Positions 24,827-33,466 of a DNA stretch of 64,000 bases are shown piece by piece. The notes under the pieces are model-generated. The model saw only the letters and a list, made by a program, of their open reading frames with translations. It had not been told where the DNA came from and ran no database searches. Position 1 is the stretch's first letter. Every line of letters begins with the position of its first letter. Origin of the DNA: Streptomyces sp. TRM70350 (GTDB lineage Bacteria > Actinomycetota > Actinomycetes > Streptomycetales > Streptomycetaceae); contig NZ_JAHUXH010000012.1 in the NCBI RefSeq assembly GCF_019219825.1, positions 124,001 through 188,000 on the forward strand, written 5' to 3'. Made by a program: the position numbers and the translations under genes.

Positions 24827-24871
24827 CAGCGTTCATCCACACTCACGGCCACCACCCCGCGCCCGCCCGGA

Positions 24872-25903
24872 CTACGTCGACTCCCGCTTCACCAGCTCCG
24901 TCGGCAGAATCACCGCCGCCGGGTCCTCCCCGCCGATCTGCGCCAGCAGCACCCGTACCATCTCGGCGCTGATCCGGTCCCACGGCTGCCGTATGGTCGT
25001 CAGCTCCGGGCTGGCGGCGACGGCGGCGGGGGAGTCGTCGAAGCCGCCGACCGCCACGTCCTGCGGCACCCGGCGCCCCGCCCGGTGCAGTGCCGTGAGC
25101 ACGCCCTGCGCCATCAGGTCGGACGCGACGAACACCGCGTCCATGTCGGGAGCCTGCGCGAGCAGCCGCTCGGCGCCCGCCTCGCCGCTGGCCCGGCTGT
25201 AGTCGCCCGAGACGATGAGGCGTTCGTCGATCTCGACACCGGCCTCGGTGAGGACCTCGCGGTAACCGGCGAGCCGCTCCACACCGCCGGGCGTGTCCAG
25301 CGGACCGGTGACGACCCCGATCCGGCGCCGTCCGAGCGACAGCAGATGGCGCACCATGTCCCGCGCGCCGTCCCGGTCGTCGGCGGCCACGTAACTCACC
25401 TTCGAGCCCAGCCCGATCGGCTTGCCGCACGCCACCAGCGGCACACCCGCCTCACGCAACTCCTGCGCCACCGGATCCCCGGAGTGGCTGGACACCAGCA
25501 GCACCCCGTCGACGTGTCCGGCGGTGATGTACCGCGTGATGCGCCGCCGTTCGTCCTCCGTCCCGGCCAGCATCAGCAGCAGCGGGATGTCGTGCTGGGC
25601 CAGCGCCTGGGTGCAACCGCGCAGCAGGACATTGAAGTTGGGGTCCTCGAAGAACCGCTCCTGCGGCTCGGTCAGCAGGAAGCCGACCGAGTCCGAACGC
25701 CCGGTGATCAGCGAACGGGCGTGCCGGTTCACGACGTAACCCGTCCTGCGGATCGCGGCGTTGACGGCCTCCTGCGCGGCGGGGCTGACGTAGTGACCGC
25801 CGTTGAGAACGCGCGAGACAGTGCCGCGCGAGACACCCGCCTCGCGCGCCACGTCGTGAATCGTCGGCGGCTTGCGCCTGCCCCCCGTGTTGCTCATGGT
25901 CAT
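24872..25903 (-). CDS. ganR: LacI-family regulator of the galactan-use cluster (GanR-like)
   Basis: Predicted 343-aa repressor. The N-terminal HTH (TIHDVAREAGVSRGTVSRVL) and hinge (NGGHYVSPAAQEAV...) bind DNA; residues ~65-343 form the periplasmic-binding-protein-like sugar domain (VGFLLTEPQERFF, VAVGGFDDSP). The ATG at 25903 overlaps the stop of the upstream permease gene (ATGA), so the regulator is the last gene of the transporter operon and can regulate itself. A probable operator is the palindrome at 29094-29109. By context the inducer should be a galacto-oligosaccharide from galactan. The symbol is by analogy to the Bacillus gan locus, although the Bacillus regulator may differ in sequence. 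Confidence 0.85.
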   Translation of the reverse strand: MTMSNTGGRRKPPTIHDVAREAGVSRGTVSRVLNGGHYVSPAAQEAVNAAIRRTGYVVNRHARSLITGRSDSVGFLLTEPQERFFEDPNFNVLLRGCTQALAQHDIPLLLMLAGTEDERRRITRYITAGHVDGVLLVSSHSGDPVAQELREAGVPLVACGKPIGLGSKVSYVAADDRDGARDMVRHLLSLGRRRIGVVTGPLDTPGGVERLAGYREVLTEAGVEIDERLIVSGDYSRASGEAGAERLLAQAPDMDAVFVASDLMAQGVLTALHRAGRRVPQDVAVGGFDDSPAAVAASPELTTIRQPWDRISAEMVRVLLAQIGGEDPAAVILPTELVKREST

Positions 25904-26805
25904 GACTTTACGGCTCCGGAGAGCAGATCGAGGCTCCAGAACCGCTGGATGACCAGGAACAGAGCGACCAGCGGAAGCACCGCGAGGAACGCGCCCGTGA
26001 TCACCAGCGTGTACAGCGCCGGTGTGTTGGCACCCTGCTCCAGCAGCGTGTACAGCCCGAGCGTGATCGGGAACTTCTCGTCGTCGCTGAGCATGATGTA
26101 CGGCAGCAGGAAGTTGTTCCAGACCGCCACGAACTGGAACAGGAACACCGTCACCAGCCCCGGGACCATCATCGGCAGCGCGATCCGGGTGAAGATCCGC
26201 CACTCGTTCGCCCCGTCCATCCGGGCGGCCTCCACCACGTCGGCGGGGACGGCGGCAGCGGCGTAGATCCGCGAGAGGTAGACGCCGTACGGCGAGAGGA
26301 TCTGCGGCAGCAGCACGGACAGGTAGGAGTCCGTGAGGTCCGCCTGGGCCAGCAGCAGGTACTGCGGGACGGCGAGGATCACCGGCGGCATCAGCACGCC
26401 CGCCAGGAGCACGTTGAAGATCGCCTCACGGCCCCGGAAGCGGTACGTCGCGAGGGCGTAGCCGCTGACGGACGACACCGCGGTGGACAGCAGCGCCCCG
26501 AGACCGGCGTACAGCGCGGAGTTGCCCATCCACTGCCAGTACACGCCGTCGCGGTAGGCGCTCAGATCCGAGAGGTTGTCCGTGAACCCCGTGCCCGGCA
26601 GGAACGTGAACGTGGAGAACAACTCGCTGCCCGACTTGGTGGACGCGATCACCACCCAGGCGACCGGCAGCAGGCAGTACAGCGCGCCGAGCAGCAGCGT
26701 CACCGTCGGGACCAGCGCGATTCGGCGGCGCAGCGGCGGGCCCTGGGCGGTGCCGGGGGTCGTACCGGCCGCCGGGGCGGCCTTGCGGACGGCAAGAGAA
26801 CTCAT
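25900..26805 (-). CDS. ganQ: Sugar ABC permease 2 (MalG-type, galacto-oligosaccharide)
   Basis: Predicted 301-aa inner-membrane permease with six helices and the MalG-type EAA loop (VVEAARMDGANEWRIFTRIALPMMVPGL). An N-terminal cytoplasmic tail of ~30 residues precedes the first helix. The ATG at 26805 overlaps the stop of permease 1 and its stop overlaps the LacI start. It forms a heterodimer with permease 1. No ATPase is encoded, so a shared MsiK-type ATPase elsewhere is expected, as is usual for Streptomyces sugar importers. Confidence 0.88.
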   Translation of the reverse strand: MSSLAVRKAAPAAGTTPGTAQGPPLRRRIALVPTVTLLLGALYCLLPVAWVVIASTKSGSELFSTFTFLPGTGFTDNLSDLSAYRDGVYWQWMGNSALYAGLGALLSTAVSSVSGYALATYRFRGREAIFNVLLAGVLMPPVILAVPQYLLLAQADLTDSYLSVLLPQILSPYGVYLSRIYAAAAVPADVVEAARMDGANEWRIFTRIALPMMVPGLVTVFLFQFVAVWNNFLLPYIMLSDDEKFPITLGLYTLLEQGANTPALYTLVITGAFLAVLPLVALFLVIQRFWSLDLLSGAVKS

Positions 26806-27728
26806 CGGGCTGCCTCCCGCTTGTTTCGACGGTTCGCGGCCCGCAGGAAGCCGAAGGACAGCACCAGCGTGGCGAGTGCGATGATCACGGCCTGGGCCGC
26901 CGCCGCGTAGATGTCGCCTTCGCCGAAGGCGTCCCGGTGCACCTTCATCAACGGACTCCACGTCGTGGACACGGAGTTGGTGAGCGGTTTGAGGGTGGTC
27001 GGCTCGTTGAACACCTGGAGCGTCGCGATGATCGAGAAGAAGAAGGTCAGCACCAGTGAGGGCGCCACCATCGGGATCTTGATCCGGAGCGCGATCTGCA
27101 GCGGGGTGGCGCCGTCCAGCTTCGCCGCCTCGTACACCTCGGCCGGAATGGTCTGCAGCGAGGTGTAGATGACGATCATGTTGAAGCCGGTGCCGCCCCA
27201 GACGGCGATGTTCGACAGGGCGAGATAGAGCGGACCGCCGTCGAGCAGGTCCGGCTGCGGCAGGCCCAGCTTGTCGAGCACGAAGTAGAAGGGGCTGACG
27301 TCCGGCAGGTACAGGAAGCCCCACAGCAGGGCCGCGACGACGCCGGGGATGGCGTACGGCAGGAAGATCGCGAGCCGGGTGAAGGGGGCGAGCCGGACCT
27401 TCTCGGAGTCGAGCATCAGGGCGAACAGCAGGGCGAGGCCCAGCATCACCGGGACGACGATGCAGCCGTAGCCGAGGACGCGCAGCGCCCCGTTCAGCAG
27501 CTCGCTGTCGGAGAGGGCGTCGGTGTAGTTCTGCAGACCGGCCCAGACCTCCTTCCGCGCACCGGACCCCAGGCCGAGGCCGGAGACCTGCACCTTGCGG
27601 AAGCTGAGCCAGACCGCGTACCCGATGGGCAGGGCGAAGAACAGGGCGAACAGGATCGTCGCGGGGAGGAGGAAGGCGTACGGGGCCCCCTTGACCCCGT
27701 ACGCCCTCCGGCGTGCCGTGCTCGTCAC
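26802..27728 (-). CDS. ganP: Sugar ABC permease 1 (MalF-type, galacto-oligosaccharide)
   Basis: Predicted 308-aa permease with helices from residue ~15 (YAFLLPATILFALFFALPIG) and the EAA loop EVYEAAKLDGATPLQIALRIKIPMV. The GTG at 27728 overlaps the binding-protein stop (GTGA), which decides the start; a much longer open frame upstream is only the shadow of the binding-protein gene. It works with permease 2 and the binding protein to import oligosaccharides released from galactan by the nearby extracellular galactanase. Confidence 0.88.
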   Translation of the reverse strand: MTSTARRRAYGVKGAPYAFLLPATILFALFFALPIGYAVWLSFRKVQVSGLGLGSGARKEVWAGLQNYTDALSDSELLNGALRVLGYGCIVVPVMLGLALLFALMLDSEKVRLAPFTRLAIFLPYAIPGVVAALLWGFLYLPDVSPFYFVLDKLGLPQPDLLDGGPLYLALSNIAVWGGTGFNMIVIYTSLQTIPAEVYEAAKLDGATPLQIALRIKIPMVAPSLVLTFFFSIIATLQVFNEPTTLKPLTNSVSTTWSPLMKVHRDAFGEGDIYAAAAQAVIIALATLVLSFGFLRAANRRNKREAAR

Positions 27729-29041
27729 TCCGCGACCTCGAAACCCTGCTTCTTCATGTCGGCGACCGTCTCGTCCTGCATCGTCTTCAGGGCGGCGGTG
27801 AAGTCCGACTTGTTCTTGGCGGCGGCGCCGAAGGCGTCCTTGAACGCCGTGTAGGCGACGTTGACGTTCGGGCCCCACGCGGACGGCGCGGTGGTCTCCG
27901 CGATCTCGGCGGCCGTGGTGTAGAAGTCCGCCTGGTTCGAGAAGTAGTCCGGCGGGGTGGTGAAGGCGCCGCTGAGCTGGGCGGAGGTGGACGCCGGGTA
28001 GATGCCGCTCTCCTTGGCCAGCGCGTTCAGGGCGTCGCCGTCGGTGTTCAGCCAGGCGGCGAACTTCGCGGCGGCCTGTTTGTGCTGGGAGTCGGTGGTG
28101 ACGGCGGTGGAGGAACCGCCCCAGCTGCCGGTGACGTTCTCGCTCGCGGACCACTGGGGGAGCGGGGCCATGGCCCACTTGCCCTTGGTGTCCGGCGCGG
28201 CCGTGGTGAGCGTGCCCGGCGCCCACACGGCGCTGACCCAGGCGATCTGCTTGCCGGTGTTGAGCGCCTTGTTCCAGGCCGGGGTGTACATCGGCTGGTT
28301 GTCGATGGCGCCCTCCTTGACGAGGTCGCCCCAGAACGTGGCGACCTTCTGCGTCGCCGCGTCGTCGATGCCGACCTTCCACTGGTCGCCCGAGGTCGTC
28401 CACCACTTGGCGCCGGCCTGCTGGGCGAGGCCCGCGAACAGGCCCGAGTCGTTGGCGGAGAAGGTGGTGAGGTCCTTGTCCGGGGCCTTCTTCTTCAGCG
28501 CGCGGGCCGTCTCGGCGAACTCGTCCCAGGTGGTGGGGACGTTCAGGCCGTACTCCTTGAACAGGTCCTCGCGGTAGTAGAACATCATCGGCCCGATGTC
28601 CTGCGGGACGGCGTAGACCGCGTCCGTGCCGAGCGTGGTCTGCTGCCAGACGCCCTCGGCGAACTTGCCCTTCACATCCCCGACTTCACCCGATATGTCG
28701 GCGAGCACGTCATTGCTGACCAGCGTCGGCAGCGCCTGGTACTCGGCCTGCACCAGGTCGGGCGCCTTGCCCGCCTTGTGCGCGGTGAGGATCTTGGTGA
28801 CCAGCGTGTCGCCGGACGCCTGCTTCTTCACCGTGACGGTGATCTGCTCCTTCTTGCCCGGGCCCTTGTTCCACAGGTCCACGACCTTGTCCATGCCGGG
28901 CGTCCAGGTCCAGTACGTCAGCGAGACCGGGCCCGACTGGGCGTCGCCGTCGTCGGAGGAGCCGCAAGCGGCGAGGGCGGTGGCGCCGAGCGTGACGGCG
29001 ACGGCGGATGCCACGAGGCGGCGGCGCTTCGTGTTGGGCAT
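27725..29041 (-). CDS. ganS: Extracellular sugar-binding lipoprotein (galacto-oligosaccharide, GanS-like)
   Basis: Predicted 438-aa family-1 solute-binding lipoprotein. The lipobox LAAC follows an Arg-rich signal peptide (MPNTKRRRLVASAVAVTLG...). The mature protein shows the typical SLTYWTWTPGMDKVVDLWNK start and the APDLVQAEYQALPTLV region. The ATG at 29041 follows GGGAGAG by four bases; upstream frames lack a site. It is the first gene of the operon binding protein-permease-permease-regulator and is divergent from the beta-galactosidase. The substrate, beta-1,4-galacto-oligosaccharide, is inferred from the GH42/GH53 neighbours. Confidence 0.88.
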   Translation of the reverse strand: MPNTKRRRLVASAVAVTLGATALAACGSSDDGDAQSGPVSLTYWTWTPGMDKVVDLWNKGPGKKEQITVTVKKQASGDTLVTKILTAHKAGKAPDLVQAEYQALPTLVSNDVLADISGEVGDVKGKFAEGVWQQTTLGTDAVYAVPQDIGPMMFYYREDLFKEYGLNVPTTWDEFAETARALKKKAPDKDLTTFSANDSGLFAGLAQQAGAKWWTTSGDQWKVGIDDAATQKVATFWGDLVKEGAIDNQPMYTPAWNKALNTGKQIAWVSAVWAPGTLTTAAPDTKGKWAMAPLPQWSASENVTGSWGGSSTAVTTDSQHKQAAAKFAAWLNTDGDALNALAKESGIYPASTSAQLSGAFTTPPDYFSNQADFYTTAAEIAETTAPSAWGPNVNVAYTAFKDAFGAAAKNKSDFTAALKTMQDETVADMKKQGFEVAE

Positions 29042-29093
29042 GGATCTCTCCCCTGACCTGGGTCCTCGCCTGCTGCGAGAACCTGCCATGCTT

Positions 29094-29109
29094 CTGTGAG
29101 CGTTCACAG
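29094..29109. promoter_or_regulatory. LacI-type operator in the divergent galactan promoter region
   Basis: CTGTGAGCGTTCACAG is a 16-bp near-perfect palindrome (one mismatch) with the central CG of LacI/GalR operators. It lies 53 bp upstream of the binding-protein start. A second palindrome, TTGATCGATCAA, is at 29199-29210, 13 bp before the beta-galactosidase start. Both lie in the 181-bp divergent region, so the LacI regulator could control both directions. Confidence 0.7.
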
Positions 29110-29222
29110 TAGAGAAACATCCTGGACACTTGTCAATGGTTGTTGCTGTGCGGTTATGTTGGGCTCGCACGGCGATCGTTGTGTGTGCACGTTCCCATTT
29201 GATCGATCAACCGGGAGATTCC

Positions 29223-31244
29223 ATGCCGGAGACCACCCCCAGGGGCCTCACCAGGCTCGCCTTCGGTGGGGACTACAACCCCGAGCAGTGGCCGGAAAGC
29301 GTCTGGCAGGAGGACGTCCGGCTGATGCGGGAGGCCGGCGTCTCCATGGTGAGCGTGGGCATCTTCTCCTGGGCGCTGCTGGAACCCGCACCGGGGGAGT
29401 ACGACTTCGGCTGGCTCGACCGCCTGCTCGACCTGCTGCACGAGGGCGGCATACGCGTCGACCTCGGCACGCCGACCGTGGCGCCGCCCGTGTGGTTCTA
29501 CCGGGCCCACCCCGAGGCGCTCCCGGTCACGGCCGACGGCACCCGCTACGAGTTCGGCTCGCGCGGCGCCATCTGCCACAGCAACGCCGACTACCGCGCG
29601 GCCGCCGCCGCCATCACGACCCAGCTCGCCGAGCGCTACGACGGCCACCCCGCGCTCGCGATGTGGCACGTGCACAACGAGTACGGCGTCCCCGTCTCCG
29701 CCTGCTACTGCGACTCCTGCGCCGCGCACTTCCGCCGCTGGCTGGCGACGACGTACGGCACGGTCGATGCGGTCAACAAGGCCTGGGGCACGGCCTTCTG
29801 GGGCCAGCACTACACGGACTTCGAGCAGATCAACCCGCCGCGCCGCACGCCCACCGTCGGCAACCCGGGGCAGGCGCTGGACTACAAGCGGTTCGCCGAC
29901 GCCACCATCCGCGAGAACTTCCGCATGGAGCGGGACATCCTGCACCGCCTCTCGCCGGGCGTCCCCGTCACCACCAACTTCATGACCGCGCTCAGCCAGT
30001 GCGACTCCATCGACTACTGGGCCTGGGGCCGCGAGGTCGACCTCGTCACCAACGACCACTACCTGATCACCGACGGCCGCCGAACCCACGTGAACCTGGC
30101 GATGGCCGCCGACCTGACCCGCTCGGTCGCGGGCGGCGCCCCCTGGCTGCTGCTGGAGCACTCCACCTCGGGCGTCAACTGGCAGGCCCGCAACCCCGCC
30201 AAGGCCCCCGGGCAGATGGCCCGCAACTCCCTGGCGCACGTGGCCCGCGGCTCCGAGGGCGCGATGTTCTTCCAGTGGCGGCAGTCCCGGCGCGGCGCCG
30301 AGAAGTTCCACTCGGCGATGCTTCCGCACGGCGGCACCGACACGCGCGTGTGGCGCGAGGTCGTCGAACTCGGCGCGTCGCTCGACTCGCTGAGCCCGAT
30401 CCGCGGCAGCCGCACGGTCGCCGACGTGGCCGTCCTGTGGGACTGGCACTCCTGGTGGGCGCAGAACCTCGAATGGCGCCCCACCGAGGACCACGACGCC
30501 CGCGAACGCGCCGACGCCTTCTACGAGGTGCTCTACGACCGCCACCTCACGGTCGACTTCGCCCACCCGGAAGCCGACCTGTCGGCGTATCCCCTTGTCG
30601 TCGTGCCCGCGCTGTACCTGATGACGGAGGCGGCCGGGCTCAACCTCAAGGAGTACGTCGAGAACGGCGGCACCCTCGTCGTGTCGTACTTCTCCGGCAT
30701 CGTCGACGAGCACGACGCCGTCCACCAGGGCGCGTACCCGGGCCCGCTGCGGGAGGTCCTCGGCCTGACCGTGGAGGAGTTCTCGCCGCTGCTGCAGGGC
30801 GAGCGGGTCCGCATCACCGGACCCGACGGCTCCGAGCTCGGCGCCGACGTGTGGACGGAGTTCGTGGTGCCGCGCGGCGCCGAGACGGTGTGGACGTACG
30901 CCGACGGCCTCACCGCCGGCCACCCGGCCGTCACCCGGCACCGCCTGGGCGAGGGCACCGCCTGGTACGTCTCCACCCGCCTCGGCCACGATGGCCTGGA
31001 CGCCCTGCTGGGCTGGGCCGCCGAGGACGCGCGGCTCGCCCCGCGCGCCGACCTGCCCCACGATGTCGAGGTCGTGCGCCGCACGGGTGAGTCGGGCACC
31101 TTTCTGTTCGCCATCAACCACACCGACGCCGACGCCAAGGTGCCGCTGGACGCGCCCGGCACCGAACTGCTGACGGGCGAGCGCGCCGCGGGCCGCCTCG
31201 CGGTCCCGGCGGGAGCCGTGCGGGTCGTGCGACTCGACGGCTGA
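29223..31244 (+). CDS. ganA: Beta-galactosidase, GH42
   Basis: Predicted 673-aa intracellular glycosidase (no signal peptide) that cleaves terminal beta-galactosyl residues of imported galacto-oligosaccharides. The barrel starts GGDYNPEQWPESVW. The acid/base Glu is at residue 153 in WHVHNEYGVP and the nucleophile Glu at 312 in LLLEHSTSGVNW. Cys 119, 161, 163 and 166 match the zinc cluster of GH42 enzymes. A trimerisation domain and a C-terminal beta domain follow. The ATG at 29223 has CGGGAG five bases upstream. It is separated from the galactanase gene by a hairpin. Confidence 0.93.
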   Translation: MPETTPRGLTRLAFGGDYNPEQWPESVWQEDVRLMREAGVSMVSVGIFSWALLEPAPGEYDFGWLDRLLDLLHEGGIRVDLGTPTVAPPVWFYRAHPEALPVTADGTRYEFGSRGAICHSNADYRAAAAAITTQLAERYDGHPALAMWHVHNEYGVPVSACYCDSCAAHFRRWLATTYGTVDAVNKAWGTAFWGQHYTDFEQINPPRRTPTVGNPGQALDYKRFADATIRENFRMERDILHRLSPGVPVTTNFMTALSQCDSIDYWAWGREVDLVTNDHYLITDGRRTHVNLAMAADLTRSVAGGAPWLLLEHSTSGVNWQARNPAKAPGQMARNSLAHVARGSEGAMFFQWRQSRRGAEKFHSAMLPHGGTDTRVWREVVELGASLDSLSPIRGSRTVADVAVLWDWHSWWAQNLEWRPTEDHDARERADAFYEVLYDRHLTVDFAHPEADLSAYPLVVVPALYLMTEAAGLNLKEYVENGGTLVVSYFSGIVDEHDAVHQGAYPGPLREVLGLTVEEFSPLLQGERVRITGPDGSELGADVWTEFVVPRGAETVWTYADGLTAGHPAVTRHRLGEGTAWYVSTRLGHDGLDALLGWAAEDARLAPRADLPHDVEVVRRTGESGTFLFAINHTDADAKVPLDAPGTELLTGERAAGRLAVPAGAVRVVRLDG

Positions 31245-31251
31245 GCCGACT

Positions 31252-31293
31252 CCCCTCCGCCCGCGTGTGCCACGAGAGCCGTGGGCGGAGGGG
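31252..31293 (+). terminator. Intercistronic hairpin between beta-galactosidase and galactanase genes
   Basis: CCCCTCCGCCC (31252-31262) pairs perfectly with GGGCGGAGGGG (31283-31293), an 11-bp stem with a 20-nt loop just after the GH42 stop. An alternative pairing of the right arm with the following CACCCCCTC is possible. It may act as a partial terminator or protect the upstream mRNA. Confidence 0.55.
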
Positions 31294-31354
31294 CACCCCC
31301 TCATCCCACCAGGAGGGGCTCCCCATCACCATCACGTCGAAGGGACGACGGACG

Positions 31355-32917
31355 ATGAAGTTCCATCCCAGACGCACCCTCAGGGCCCTGCTGCTGCCGC
31401 TCCTGGCCGGGCTCTCTTTCACCGCCCTGCCCGCCCAGTCCGCGCACGCCGCGAGCACGCTCACCAACGGCGGGTTCGAAGCCAACGGCGCGGGCGCGGC
31501 CACGCCCAACGGCTGGTCCGAGTACGGCTCGACCGGTGCCTCGTTCGTCGAGGCCGGTGGCCGCAGCGGGAGCTACCGGCTGAGCCACTGGGCGTCCAGC
31601 GCCTACAAGGTGGAGACGTACCAGTACCTGTCCGGGTTGACCAACGGCAACTACAAGCTGACCGCCTGGGTGCGCTCCGGCGGCGGGCAGAAGTCCGCGT
31701 ACATAGCGCTGAAGAACTGCGGCAGCGCGGAGCAGCGCACGGATCTGCCGGTGTCGACCAGTGGGTGGATCCGGATCGTCGTGCCGATCAATGTGACGAA
31801 CAACCAGTGCACGATCAGCATCAACAGTGACGCGAACGCGGGCAACTGGATCAATGTTGACGACCTGACCTTCACGTCGGGCACGTCCGGTACGTCGATC
31901 AAGGGTGCCGACATCTCGTCCCTCGCCAAGAGCCAGGCGCTCGGCGGCGTCTACCGGACCAGCTCCGGCACGGCCGGTGACCCGCTCGCCATCATGAAGT
32001 CCTCCGGCATGAACTACGCGCGCCTGAAGGTCTGGGTCAACCCGGCCGACGGCTACAACAACAAGACGCACGTGCTGGCGATGGCCAAGCGCGTCAAGGC
32101 GCAGGGCATGAAGCTGCTGGTGGACTTCCACTACTCGGACACGTGGGCCGACCCGGGCGCCCAGAGCAAGCCGGCGGCGTGGGCGGGCCACTCGTACAGT
32201 CAACTCAGGACGGACGTGTACAACCACACGTACGACGTGTTGAACGCATTGAAGGCGCAGGGCACCACCGCCGACATGGTCCAGGTCGGCAATGAGATCA
32301 ACGGTGGCATGCTGTGGAACGAGGGATCAACCAACAACTGGACGCAGCTCGCCGGGCTGCTCAACAGTGGATACGACGCCAGCAAGGCGGTCAACTCGTC
32401 CACCACCGTCGCGCTGCACCTCGCCAAGGGCGGTGACCTGTCCGGCACCCGCTGGTGGTTCGACAGCGCGGTGGCCAACGGGGTGAAGTTCGACGTGATC
32501 GGCCTGTCGTACTACGGCTACTGGCACGGCACCCTCCACGACTTCCAAACCACGCTGGACGACGCGGCCGCCCGCTACGGCAAGCCGGTCTTCGTCGCGG
32601 AGACGGCCTACCCCTTCCGTCTCGACAGCGAGGACGCGCACGAGAACATCATCGACCTCTCCAGCGAACTCGTCCCCGGCTACGCGGCCTCGACGGCCGG
32701 GCAGACCAAGTGGATGAAGGACATCGCGAGCATCGTGGAGGCCGTCCCGAACGGCCGTGGCCTCGGCGTCTTCTACTGGGAGGCGACCTGGACCGCGGTC
32801 ACCGGCAACGGCTGGGACCCGACCGACGCCTCCTCCGGCAACGGCTGGGAGAACCAGGCCCTGTTCGGCTACGACGACAGGGCGCTGCCTGCGATGGCGT
32901 GGTTCAGCCACCGCTGA
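31355..32917 (+). CDS. ganB: Secreted arabinogalactan endo-beta-1,4-galactanase, GH53, with N-terminal carbohydrate-binding module
   Basis: Predicted 520-aa exported enzyme. Residues 1-~32 are a signal peptide ending AHA. Residues ~33-180 form a beta-sandwich carbohydrate-binding module (CBM61-like: TLTNGGFEANG, SHWASSAYKVETYQYL). Residues ~185-520 form the GH53 barrel with the acid/base Glu at 314 (QVGNEINGGMLW) and the nucleophile Glu at 416 (VFVAETAYP). It cuts beta-1,4-galactan outside the cell, and the products feed the divergent importer and the GH42 enzyme. The ATG at 31355 is 10 nt after AGGGA. No separate promoter is obvious. Confidence 0.93.
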   Translation: MKFHPRRTLRALLLPLLAGLSFTALPAQSAHAASTLTNGGFEANGAGAATPNGWSEYGSTGASFVEAGGRSGSYRLSHWASSAYKVETYQYLSGLTNGNYKLTAWVRSGGGQKSAYIALKNCGSAEQRTDLPVSTSGWIRIVVPINVTNNQCTISINSDANAGNWINVDDLTFTSGTSGTSIKGADISSLAKSQALGGVYRTSSGTAGDPLAIMKSSGMNYARLKVWVNPADGYNNKTHVLAMAKRVKAQGMKLLVDFHYSDTWADPGAQSKPAAWAGHSYSQLRTDVYNHTYDVLNALKAQGTTADMVQVGNEINGGMLWNEGSTNNWTQLAGLLNSGYDASKAVNSSTTVALHLAKGGDLSGTRWWFDSAVANGVKFDVIGLSYYGYWHGTLHDFQTTLDDAAARYGKPVFVAETAYPFRLDSEDAHENIIDLSSELVPGYAASTAGQTKWMKDIASIVEAVPNGRGLGVFYWEATWTAVTGNGWDPTDASSGNGWENQALFGYDDRALPAMAWFSHR

Positions 32918-33175
32918 GGGGGATGCGACGGGGATCGCGGCGAGGGTTCGGCGGGCCTGAGGTGAGGACCCCGCCGCGTTGATCCCAGGCGGAGCGCAGG
33001 ACCCGGGGCCCGGCCGTGAGAGTGCGCATCTCCGCGGCCGGGTCCTCGCGGTTCCGCGACATTGCGTCGAAGGCCCGTTCGATCCCGGTCAAGTCCGGCG
33101 GTGTGCCGGGCGGGACGGCTTGCCCGGCGCCACAGTGGGCAAGCCGCACGTAGAGGGCCCGGAACCAAGGGGGAC
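32918..33175 (-). pseudogene. Possible coding remnant, unidentified
   Basis: On the minus strand an open frame from about 33165 down to 32904 has strong G/C at third positions (WFRALYVRLAHCGAG... GIERAFDAMSRNREDPAAEM) and ends in a TGA that overlaps the galactanase 3' end. No start with a ribosome site and no family is recognised. It looks like the tail of a lost gene rather than random sequence, but this is weak evidence. Confidence 0.3.
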
Positions 33176-33178
33176 GTG

Positions 33179-33466
33179 ATGCTGAGGACTCCCGCCAACG
33201 ACACCCGCCTGCGCATCCTGGAATGGCTGAAGGATCCGGTCGCCCACTTCCCACGCCGGCGGCACGCCGACCTCGTGACGGACGGGGTCTGTGCCGACGC
33301 CGTCGCCGCGAAACTCGGCGTCCGCCGCGCCGTGGCCCGCACCCACCTCACCCTCCTCGCCGACCTCGGCATGCTGCGCGCCAAGCGCGTCCGGCGCCGC
33401 ACCTACTACCGCCGCGACGAAGTCCGGATCGCCGAGGTGGCCTGGCTGTTCGAGAAGGACTGGTAG
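33179..33466 (+). CDS. Small winged-helix (ArsR-like) transcriptional regulator
   Basis: Predicted 95-aa protein with one winged-helix domain: TRLRILEWLKDPVAHFP, recognition helix region AVAAKLGVRRAVARTHLTLL, and the wing LRAKRVRRRTYYRRDEVRI. It resembles ArsR-type regulators but has no metal-binding cysteine pair; it has one Cys in GVCADAV. The ATG at 33179 has AGGGGG six bases upstream; GTG 33176 is possible. The stop codon TAG is immediately followed by the GTG of the next gene, so the two are translationally linked. It may regulate that beta-propeller gene. Confidence 0.78.
   Translation: MLRTPANDTRLRILEWLKDPVAHFPRRRHADLVTDGVCADAVAAKLGVRRAVARTHLTLLADLGMLRAKRVRRRTYYRRDEVRIAEVAWLFEKDW

Noticed and set aside
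24412..24855. Repeated peptide frames on the minus strand of the 56-bp array (and a possible CRISPR)
   Set aside because: No start with a ribosome site and the peptide repeat simply mirrors the DNA repeat. Units are contiguous without spacers, so it is not a CRISPR array.
29199..29210. TTGATCGATCAA as a second LacI operator
   Set aside because: It is a perfect palindrome but lacks the TGTGA...TCACA pattern of the other site; kept only as an unassigned palindrome.
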